The notes under the pieces: generated by a model | Seen by the model: the letters and a program-made list of their open reading frames with translations, nothing else | Told to the model about the DNA's origin: nothing | The model's database searches: none | Part shown: one piece after another, positions 1 to 5,538 of the stretch | Layout: each line of letters starts with the position of its first letter | Numbering within the stretch: position 1 is the first letter of the stretch | Position numbers and translations under genes: made by a program | Origin: an uncultured Phycisphaerae bacterium | GTDB lineage: Bacteria > Planctomycetota > Phycisphaerae > Phycisphaerales > SM1A02 | Length of the DNA: 5,538 nt | Direction of reading: 5' to 3' | Assembly (NCBI GenBank): GCA_937899935.1 | Contig: CALCOW010000373.1 | Coordinates: 1-5,538, forward strand

Positions 1-32
1 CACAGATTGGCCCCATGCCGTCTGTGCGCTTT

Positions 33-263
33 TTATGGCCCCGACTCGACCGTTACGGGCTGTGATGCAGCCTCTTCTTGAATGTTGACTGGAGCAATCA
101 AATCCATGGCATCCTGAGCCCCGATAAGAATGGTCTCATAGGTTTCCATGTCTTCGTGATCCTCACCAGCAGAGCGGATCGCTCGACTCATCCACGCAAT
201 CGCCTGCACATGGTCACCGCCCAATAGATGAGAACTCGCCAGAAGCGCTGCTGCCTCAGGAAT
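33..263 (-). pseudogene. TPR-like C-terminal fragment, probable gene remnant
   Basis: The frame is open from a stop at 270-272 to a TAA at 33-35. Its residues begin IPEAAALLASSHLLGGD and continue HVQAIAWMSRAIRSAG, with the small/large spacing (G, then A-x6-A) of one tetratricopeptide repeat. A second amphipathic helix and an acidic, proline-containing tail follow. The codon pattern looks coding, but no good start exists. The only in-frame usual-type start is TTG at 224, which would begin in the middle of the repeat and has no clear ribosome site; an ATT at 263 would cover the whole repeat but is a very rare start. The frame begins within the last codons of the dehydrogenase gene. It is most simply the tail of a longer TPR protein lost by deletion. 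A small true gene with a rare start is the alternative. A TTG-started gene would span 33-224 (63 residues). Confidence 0.4.
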
Positions 264-1296
264 CGAATGTCACGCCCAGTTTTATTTGTTGCGCGGGGTG
301 CGCCACGATGTCCTGATAGCCTTCGAGGAAATCAATGAACGCCACAGTCCGATCAACCAACGGATCCCCATTTAATGATCCATCCTCAAAGAGCCTTTTG
401 CAGTCAGATACAATCCTCTGCTCGTCCCATCTCGGGTGATCGCGATTCGGATCGCTACAAGAGCGAGAGAACACAAGATTAGGGCGGTTTACGTGGGCTT
501 CTCCGCCAAGGTCGAGTCCTTCGGGAAAAGGTCCCGGCATTGCACCCATAACCACATTGCCCCCAAATGCAACACTGCGCAAAGCCTGTTGAAGGCTTGG
601 TACGGAGCCGCGAAACTCGATGGCAACATCGGCTCCCGCTTGTGGTAAAGTCTGCTTAATATCAAAAGCTACATCGTCCACCGCTAAATCGAACACCGCG
701 TCGGATCCAAGCTTAAGGGCCGCCATACGGCGCTCTTCCAGCGTATCGATAGCATAAACGGGATTCGCACCCGCAAGTCGGGCAATAGCCACGGCCATTA
801 AACCGATAGCGCCCAAACCAAACACCGCAACAGAATCACCTATTCGAACATTTCCGTCACGTACTGCTGCAAAGGCAAAGTTAGCAGGGTCCAAGCACAC
901 TGCAGACTTAGCCGAGAGCTGCTCAGGTAGCCGCCAGCAATCAGCGATATCAGACAAAGCCCATTCCTGCGCAGGTGAGTACACAGCGACACGGCTTCCT
1001 ATCACTTCACGGTCTACATGCGAGCCCGCCTGCTCTACGACCCCCACCAGCATATTGCCAAGTGGTGCTGGATAACCCCAACTGGATGGTCCCGGCCGCC
1101 AAAGTCCCAATTGTTCATCGAGTGTTCCTCGCTGCGGCACCGTCCCTTTGTAGAAACCAAGCTCGGTTCCGTGTTTGGGTGCTGCGAAGGTCGCACGTAT
1201 CAGCACCTCATTTGGGCCGGGTTCGGGTACTTGAATTTTGCGCCATTCCAAAACTCCGGCTTCGGGGCAAACCAACTGTCGTGTCTTACGGATCAT
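256..1296 (-). CDS. MDR-superfamily (alcohol/threonine dehydrogenase-like) oxidoreductase, apparently zinc-free
   Basis: A medium-chain dehydrogenase/reductase of 346 residues, related to threonine-dehydrogenase-like and BchC-like enzymes and to the MDR half of bi-domain oxidoreductases in polysaccharide loci. The GroES-like domain spans about 1-130. The nucleotide-binding domain carries VAVFGLGAIGLMAVAIARLAG, split here as VAVFGLGAIG and LMAVAIARLAG, with the GLGAIG loop at 160-165. Asp184 ends the second strand, which usually favours NAD. The catalytic-zinc Cys is absent (PKHGTE at 40-45), GHE is replaced (PLGNMLVG at 78-85), and the four-Cys structural zinc lobe is missing. SRSCSDPNRDHPRWDEQRI (277-295) is a characteristic subfamily block. 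It starts within the upstream stop (ATGA overlap) and has only a weak purine run before it, so translation probably depends on coupling. Likely role is oxidation or reduction of a sugar or cyclitol hydroxyl. The exact substrate is unknown. Confidence 0.9.
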   Translation of the reverse strand: MIRKTRQLVCPEAGVLEWRKIQVPEPGPNEVLIRATFAAPKHGTELGFYKGTVPQRGTLDEQLGLWRPGPSSWGYPAPLGNMLVGVVEQAGSHVDREVIGSRVAVYSPAQEWALSDIADCWRLPEQLSAKSAVCLDPANFAFAAVRDGNVRIGDSVAVFGLGAIGLMAVAIARLAGANPVYAIDTLEERRMAALKLGSDAVFDLAVDDVAFDIKQTLPQAGADVAIEFRGSVPSLQQALRSVAFGGNVVMGAMPGPFPEGLDLGGEAHVNRPNLVFSRSCSDPNRDHPRWDEQRIVSDCKRLFEDGSLNGDPLVDRTVAFIDFLEGYQDIVAHPAQQIKLGVTFDS

Positions 1297-2372
1297 GATA
1301 GGAATTCTTTCATTTCAACCTTGCTTCCGCGTTTCGCCGATTCGATCGCGGCAAACACTATTGCAATCGACTGGATATTTTCAGACGCGGGGGAATCTGG
1401 GTTCCGACCTTCGGCGATCGCTGTCACCATGTCGTGCAATGCGCCCTGTATTCCTGCTGGTTCCAAGCTAACCGTGGAGACGGGGTGTCTCCTTAGCGGG
1501 CGACGAAATCCGCGATCTTCAGCTACTATTTCAGCTTCGACCTCATCCGTATCGATCATGCGAACAGTGCCACGCTCGGTAGTCACCCGCCAAGCGCCAT
1601 TCCAACTCGTGGGAAATCCCTCACTCATCCAACTGGCTCGGTAGGAGAATATTATATTTCCAGGAAACTCTACGATCACCACTGCTGATCCGCCTCCCTT
1701 GAACCATGAACCTATAGGATTATACTCCACTGCGTATACTGAAAAGGCATCATGACCGGTGATAAAACGAGCCATGTCGAAATGATGGATGGCCAGGTCA
1801 CCAAGCAAAGGATGCATGGATGCGTTCAGATCCATACACGTTTTCGTGGCATAGGTTTGCTCAGGATCGTCTGTTGCTTCTTTCGCAAAATCGCCAAAAT
1901 GTGCAGCAATAAAGAAATCGCAGTGTATAGATGTCACTGCTCCAAGTTCACCTTGTTGAACAACCGATCGAAGTGTTGCGGGACCGTTCTCCCAACGACG
2001 GGACTGACTCACAGCGAAGAGTACACCGGCCTCTTTGGCAATACTGGCTAGCTCTCGTGCATCTGTGATATTGGCAGCAAGTGGTTTTTCGCAAAGGACT
2101 GGCACCCCGGCTCGAAGCGCTAGGCCAGAGACCTGGACCCGCGCTTCGGGTGGCGTGATATCAACAACAAGATCCGGGCGATACTTAGCAATGGTCTCTG
2201 AGAGATCCTGCTCAATCGGAGCGCTCATTTGGTGGGCTTCCAATTGCTGAACAGCCCGATCCCTATCGAGATCCACAACAGCACTTAGTGTGAGTCCTTC
2301 GCTTTGGATTGCAGGAAGCCAGGCATCAGAGATTGCACCCGCTCCCACCAGTACTACGTTCTGTGGTTTCAT
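1293..2372 (-). CDS. Gfo/Idh/MocA-family NAD(P)-dependent oxidoreductase
   Basis: A cytoplasmic dehydrogenase or reductase of the family that acts on sugars, sugar nucleotides and cyclitols. Numbered from the ATG at 2372 (359 residues), the N-terminal Rossmann fold carries VVLVGAGAIS with GAGAIS at 10-15. The diagnostic CEKP is at 94-97, with Lys96 the expected catalytic lysine. GDLAIHHFD (191-199) gives the Asp192/His196 pair of the conserved DxxxH active-site motif, so all catalytic elements are present. Length is normal. An in-frame ATG at 2384 would add four residues. I prefer 2372 because it makes a 4-base ATGA overlap with the upstream GT4 stop, exactly as at the downstream junction, and because GGAA stands 6 bases before it. 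It ends inside the next gene's ATG (ATGA at 1293-1296). Pairing with an MDR dehydrogenase suggests successive redox steps on one intermediate. The substrate is unknown. Confidence 0.92.
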   Translation of the reverse strand: MKPQNVVLVGAGAISDAWLPAIQSEGLTLSAVVDLDRDRAVQQLEAHQMSAPIEQDLSETIAKYRPDLVVDITPPEARVQVSGLALRAGVPVLCEKPLAANITDARELASIAKEAGVLFAVSQSRRWENGPATLRSVVQQGELGAVTSIHCDFFIAAHFGDFAKEATDDPEQTYATKTCMDLNASMHPLLGDLAIHHFDMARFITGHDAFSVYAVEYNPIGSWFKGGGSAVVIVEFPGNIIFSYRASWMSEGFPTSWNGAWRVTTERGTVRMIDTDEVEAEIVAEDRGFRRPLRRHPVSTVSLEPAGIQGALHDMVTAIAEGRNPDSPASENIQSIAIVFAAIESAKRGSKVEMKEFLS

Positions 2373-3616
2373 GAATGGTTCCATATATTCGCTGCCAGTT
2401 TAAAATTTGATGATGAAAATCGCGGATCTCGGATTTGTTCGGAAGTTCGAAAATCCTCACAAGCCAGAATGGAATTGAGAGGAGGCAGATCATGCACTTC
2501 AAGCCGCAGCTCACGTCGAGGCCCTGCAACCTTCAACAGCCTGACAAAAAAATCCTTCCAGTCCTGCGCTATCCGATCCGAGCGATAGTGATCGGAAACT
2601 CGCTCTCGAGCGCCTTGCGAAAGACGGCGCCATATCGATGGGTCGGACTTGAGCTGACGGACCGCAGTGAGAAAGCCTTCCTCACGATCGTTGAATATAA
2701 GGCCCGTTTCGCCTGGGATCACCAGTTCGTCGAGGCCACTGCGGAATTGATAACAAAGGGGAACCAGACCGCATGCCATTCCTTCCAGTAGAGAAATGGG
2801 CAATCCCTCATAATCCGAGAGTAACACGATTACATGATGGCGAAGCAATTGCTGGTATACCACATTGCTATCGACAGCACCAGGAAGTGACACATCGGCT
2901 TGGGGGTATTTTTCGAGCAACTTCCGAACATGCGGCAACTCCTCACCTTCACCTAACATCGTCGCAGAGACTCCATCGATCTCACTCGTTGCACGGGCAA
3001 AGGCTTTGGCTACATCCCGTACCCGCTTTTGTACCTGAGCAAAACGCCCCGTATATATCAGACGCAGGCTATCCCCAGGCGGCTCGCTCACACTGTCTGG
3101 AAGTTCAACCCCGTATGCGATGCAAACTTTAGATACGCAATCTGGTGATTTGACATGCTCCATTTGCCATTGCGAAACACAGACCAGTCCTGATATCTGA
3201 TCGCATTCCCTTCCTGTCACAAAGTCATTGATCACCTCGTCGTAGAAGGGATCGTCCGTATGTAGAATCGCTACCGTTGGAATCCCCGCATTACGGAAAG
3301 CAGGAGCCGCCAGCATTCCGGCGACGCACAGGTTCGGAATAAAAACATCAGGTTTAAAACGTGTCCCCTGTTGGATAAGCCACTCAATCTTCTCACTACT
3401 AGTGCTACTCCACGGGAACACATGGCATCCAATACCCAAATCCCGCATTGCGTTAATTAATGGACCTGCACCTGGGGTACTGAAAAACCAGATTTCTGGC
3501 TCGATCCCTCTCTTTCGCAGATTCGGCAATAGGCGCTTCAACCAAGAATTAGGCCCATTGTAATAATTCGGAAAATCGAATGCACAGAATGCAACGCGGA
3601 GCTCATTTCGTATCAT
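2369..3616 (-). CDS. GT4-family glycosyltransferase (GT-B fold)
   Basis: A retaining-type glycosyltransferase that would move a sugar from a nucleotide donor onto a glycan or small acceptor, acting in the cytoplasm or at the inner membrane face. The N-terminal Rossmann domain (about 5-170) includes the acceptor-side loop FPNYYNGPNSWLKRLLP and HTDDPFYDE near 119-127. The C-terminal domain opens with RLIYTGRFAQVQKRV (185-199), supplying the donor-phosphate Arg191 and Lys197. It contains the hallmark EGLPISLLEGMACG (270-283), the EX7E motif with E270 and E278. SGLDELVIPGETGLIF (293-308) is the usual following block. The core ends near residue 362, and a tail of about 50 residues has no recognised motif. 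The ATG at 3616 has AAGAGA upstream with 8 bases between GAGA and the start. Its stop overlaps the next gene's ATG as ATGA, implying translational coupling to the oxidoreductase. Donor and acceptor specificity cannot be read. Confidence 0.92.
   Translation of the reverse strand: MIRNELRVAFCAFDFPNYYNGPNSWLKRLLPNLRKRGIEPEIWFFSTPGAGPLINAMRDLGIGCHVFPWSSTSSEKIEWLIQQGTRFKPDVFIPNLCVAGMLAAPAFRNAGIPTVAILHTDDPFYDEVINDFVTGRECDQISGLVCVSQWQMEHVKSPDCVSKVCIAYGVELPDSVSEPPGDSLRLIYTGRFAQVQKRVRDVAKAFARATSEIDGVSATMLGEGEELPHVRKLLEKYPQADVSLPGAVDSNVVYQQLLRHHVIVLLSDYEGLPISLLEGMACGLVPLCYQFRSGLDELVIPGETGLIFNDREEGFLTAVRQLKSDPSIWRRLSQGARERVSDHYRSDRIAQDWKDFFVRLLKVAGPRRELRLEVHDLPPLNSILACEDFRTSEQIRDPRFSSSNFKLAANIWNHS
2379..2382 (-). 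promoter_or_regulatory. Short ribosome site supporting the ATG at 2372
   Basis: Coding-strand GGAA lies 6 bases before the ATG at 2372, within the last codons of the GT4 gene. It is weak, but favours 2372 over the ATG at 2384, which has no comparable purine run at proper distance. Confidence 0.35.
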
Positions 3617-3749
3617 CTGACGATTCTCTTGTCATGGCTTAAACAATTGGATAGATCTCTAGAGATGCGGAAACACTTCATCGCCTTGAAGTTGCATGCA
3701 CTCGTGCCGGCAAGTTATTGAATACTTTCGTGCAGTTTCTGACTCTGTC
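3617..3749. other. 133-base gene-free gap with a 12-base palindrome
   Basis: This is the only sizeable spacer in an otherwise overlapping gene set. It separates the GT8-like stop from the GT4 start. It contains a perfect 12-base palindrome, ATCTCTAGAGAT, at 3655-3666, about 40 bases before the GT4 ATG. No GC-rich stem followed by a T run was found, so no intrinsic terminator is called. No convincing paired -35/-10 hexamers were seen either. The palindrome could be an operator or processing site, but 12 bases without a loop may be chance. Confidence 0.3.
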
Positions 3750-4736
3750 TTAAAGCGCCCAACCTGAATCGTGCCAGGCCGGAGGAACCGTCTCTTGTGT
3801 ACTGTAACTTCCCTTCATATATAAAAGACTCGACTGGATGAAATCTCCCGATCTCGTACGAACAGGCACTGCTCCACATCGTTTCAGAAGGTCCGTGGTA
3901 AGATGCACAATGCCGATCGGTTCGTAAGGCGGACTAGGCTCGCATAGCAACCCTGTTTCTTCATCAAAGAGTGGCGTGCTCTGGTGGCACATCCAATTGC
4001 AGATCGCAGGAAGAAAGGCGACTTGGCTCGGAAAATAACGATCGAATTCGCTGTAGAGAACCTTGTTAAAGCTTGCGAGTTCCACCATGAAATGTTGCGT
4101 CCGCATCAGAGAACTCGCTAGTTCCTCTTGCCAACCCTCGCGCAGCACGGACTCCGGACGAAATGCACATACACCGGTATTGATGACTGCCCATGATTTA
4201 TATAAATCTGCTGTCTGCTGATCGAATGCCGTGAAGTAGCAGTCGTTCATGAAATTTTCTAACTTGGTGCTTTTATCTAACAGTCCTGAGTAGCTGCGAT
4301 GTATTTCAGGGGTGACCGCAAAACCGAACTCAGATGCAGCATTTAGATACAACAAAATGGTTTCCCACCGTTGAACCCAGGCATCTGCATCAATCCAAAG
4401 ATAAATGTCGTATCCTGGGAAATACTCATGTATGTTCGGGCGATCAGCTATCGCTCGAAATGTTTTGGGAAATTTGGACTCTGAGCTGTGATTGATACTT
4501 GCGACCTCGACGTTCATGTCACGTAGCCAACTTAACTGTTCGGCGGTGCATCCAAGATCGAGAAAACCTATCCGTATCGGTTGCGGAGCGACGTCCAGCA
4601 AGGACAAGATGAGTCCTTGCGCAAGGTAAAAGTATTCCTTATCAGCACCTGTGATGATGAAACAACGCTCAAGATCCATCATGGGACTAGTGCTGGGTAT
4701 ATCACACTCTAGAGCGGTTTTCCTTCGATTTTGCAT
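3750..4736 (-). CDS. GT8-like (GT-A fold) glycosyltransferase
   Basis: Probably transfers a sugar from a nucleotide-sugar donor in the cytoplasm. The 328-residue product opens its fold at about residue 25 with CFIITGADKEYFYLAQGL, like the first nucleotide-binding strand of GT8-type enzymes. IYLWIDADAW (111-120) holds a DAD motif (D116, D118), the expected metal/donor site. INTGVCAFRP (185-194) resembles the acceptor-side NxG block, and IGIVHLT (274-280) offers a late His (H278) where GT8 enzymes usually have a metal ligand. The frame runs open upstream to about 5261, but that part is only a shadow of the transporter gene. I chose the ATG at 4736 because a strong ribosome site lies 7 bases before it. 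An alternative ATG pair at 4682/4679 has no visible ribosome site and would give about 310 residues. There is no signal peptide or membrane helix. Family membership is inferred from motifs and overall similarity is distant. Acceptor and sugar are unknown. Confidence 0.75.
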   Translation of the reverse strand: MQNRRKTALECDIPSTSPMMDLERCFIITGADKEYFYLAQGLILSLLDVAPQPIRIGFLDLGCTAEQLSWLRDMNVEVASINHSSESKFPKTFRAIADRPNIHEYFPGYDIYLWIDADAWVQRWETILLYLNAASEFGFAVTPEIHRSYSGLLDKSTKLENFMNDCYFTAFDQQTADLYKSWAVINTGVCAFRPESVLREGWQEELASSLMRTQHFMVELASFNKVLYSEFDRYFPSQVAFLPAICNWMCHQSTPLFDEETGLLCEPSPPYEPIGIVHLTTDLLKRCGAVPVRTRSGDFIQSSLLYMKGSYSTQETVPPAWHDSGWAL

Positions 4737-5538
4737 GTGCTTCTCACCCCGACTCCAAGTATACCACAGACTAGCATTATCCCTATTGCCACAATTATTG
4801 GAAGTGATGGCGCAAAACCATCTAGCCAACCTCCAAGAATACCTGCCAGACCCCAGCCAGCAGAATTGGCTGCGATGGCCATGCCGAGCAACCAACCTTG
4901 ACGGTCTTTGGACTCTCGGGTTGAAAGTAATGTGATAACTGACGCATAGGCGATCGAAGACATGAGGCCAGCTCCGGCGGCCAACGTATACTGGCCGAGA
5001 GTCCCTGAAACAAAGAAAATCATCGCGAACAGAACAGCTGTACCGAGTGTTCCCCCAAAGAAGATCCATTTGTAAGGAAGGATCCGGATGAGTAATGGCT
5101 GGACCACCCCGTTGGCCAGACAAAGGCCAACACCTATGGCTGAGGACAGTATGCTGATCTGAACATGATTGAAGCCTAATGCTTGATTCGCAAACGCTGG
5201 TAAAAAAAGGAAATAAGTAGCCCAAGAAAGTTGCATTAGGAAAAACAAGAGCATCAGCCACCGCAGATGGGCAGCACCGAAAATCTCTTTATATTGTCTG
5301 AATCCAAGTCCCTTGCGCAGTATTGCGAAGGAGCATCTGGAAAGGGTGGTCTTTGTTTCTTTAAAGTAAGCCCATATCAACACAGACAAGCCGATTGCTG
5401 CAGCCCCAAGTAAGAGAAAAGGTAGGTCCTCTTCCCATGAATTCTTGCTTTCAAGGCTAAGGCACGCTGCACCAAGTAGAGGGCCCAGAACAAAGCCAAG
5501 GGAGACAGCCAATAGGCTTAAAGAGATTAATGGCAAGA
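4709..5538 (-). CDS. MFS exporter, 5' end cut by window edge
   Basis: This is an integral inner-membrane transporter of the major facilitator superfamily, most like the drug/metabolite efflux (DHA1) type. The 275 visible residues hold about eight hydrophobic helices, near visible residues 8-28, 38-57, 92-115, 125-145, 156-176, 180-203, 215-237 and 246-264. They fit TM5-TM12 of a 12-TM protein of about 400 residues. The first helix carries GFVLGPLLGA, matching the antiporter motif C (GxxxGPxxGG) typical of TM5 in exporters. A basic, polar loop between the second and third visible helices fits the central cytoplasmic loop. The reading frame stays open to the right edge, so the real start lies outside the window, and the in-frame TTG near 5536 should not be taken as it. 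It precedes and overlaps a glycosyltransferase gene by 28 bases, which suggests export of a glycosylated product or self-protection. The substrate cannot be read from the sequence. Confidence 0.9.
   Translation of the reverse strand, partial: LPLISLSLLAVSLGFVLGPLLGAACLSLESKNSWEEDLPFLLLGAAAIGLSVLIWAYFKETKTTLSRCSFAILRKGLGFRQYKEIFGAAHLRWLMLLFFLMQLSWATYFLFLPAFANQALGFNHVQISILSSAIGVGLCLANGVVQPLLIRILPYKWIFFGGTLGTAVLFAMIFFVSGTLGQYTLAAGAGLMSSIAYASVITLLSTRESKDRQGWLLGMAIAANSAGWGLAGILGGWLDGFAPSLPIIVAIGIMLVCGILGVGVRSTCKIEGKPL
4743..4750 (-). promoter_or_regulatory. Ribosome binding site fixing the GT8-like start
   Basis: On the coding strand this reads GGGGTGAG. Its GGTGA core matches the 3' part of the AGGAGGTGA Shine-Dalgarno consensus and sits 7 bases before the ATG at 4736. 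It lies inside the transporter coding sequence and is the main reason for choosing this start over ATG 4682. Confidence 0.6.

Noticed and set aside
1..41. Possible terminator after the TPR-like frame, from GGCCCCAT near 9 and ATGGCCCC near 34
   Set aside because: The two copies are not inverted complements of each other, so they do not form a stem. No T run follows a hairpin in the coding direction.
33..300. A frameshift that would fuse the dehydrogenase and the TPR-like frame into one protein
   Set aside because: The dehydrogenase already ends in a normal, complete C-terminus (IKLGVTFDS), at the usual family length, so no extra domain needs to be restored and no slippery sequence was seen.
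1414..1421. GCGATCGC, the HIP1 octamer that is abundant in many cyanobacteria
   Set aside because: Only one exact copy was found in 5.5 kb, which is compatible with chance, so it is not used as evidence for a cyanobacterial host.
1018..1644. Plus-strand open frame of about 208 residues
   Set aside because: It lies opposite the MDR and Gfo/Idh genes, spans their junction, has a composition of low plausibility and shows no motif. It is a shadow of real minus-strand genes, as are the other plus-strand frames near 436-648, 1752-2051, 2035-2250, 2435-2791 and 2773-3132.
4737..5261. A possible N-terminal extension of the GT8-like protein, giving 503 residues
   Set aside because: This stretch is antisense-free but overlaps the transporter on the same strand in another frame. 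Its translation is rich in Ser, Arg, Cys and Trp with no domain pattern, while the transporter frame has clear membrane helices. The strong ribosome site before 4736 marks the true start.

Overview
This window is a bacterial accessory-type gene cluster read entirely from the minus strand, right to left. Base composition looks roughly balanced by eye. The protein families present are too widespread to name a genus, and there is no rRNA, tRNA or other phylogenetic marker. The mix of families (exporter, two glycosyltransferases, two sugar or cyclitol-type oxidoreductases) points to synthesis of a glycosylated product: a surface or exported saccharide, or a small glycosylated metabolite.

In transcription order: (1) the C-terminal two thirds of a 12-TM major facilitator superfamily exporter, cut by the right edge (4709-5538). 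(2) A 328-residue GT8-like, GT-A fold glycosyltransferase with a DAD motif (3750-4736), which starts inside the end of the transporter gene. (3) A 133-base gap with no gene (3617-3749), holding a perfect 12-base palindrome. (4) A 415-residue GT4 (GT-B fold) glycosyltransferase (2369-3616). (5) A Gfo/Idh/MocA NAD(P)-dependent oxidoreductase (1293-2372). (6) An MDR-superfamily dehydrogenase lacking the usual zinc ligands (256-1296). (7) A short TPR-like reading frame with no convincing start, probably a remnant (33-263).

Genes 4-6 are joined by two identical 4-base ATGA stop/start overlaps, and genes 1-2 overlap by 28 bases. There are therefore two tightly coupled blocks, probably one operon or an operon with an internal regulatory point in the 133-base gap. 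A working model, which is inference, is that the two oxidoreductases make or modify an unusual sugar or cyclitol by oxidation and reduction, the two glycosyltransferases attach sugars, and the exporter moves a product or intermediate out. No CRISPR array, insertion sequence, phage gene or RNA gene was seen. The nearest thing to an undescribed system is this compact set of five genes, whose product cannot be read from the sequence.
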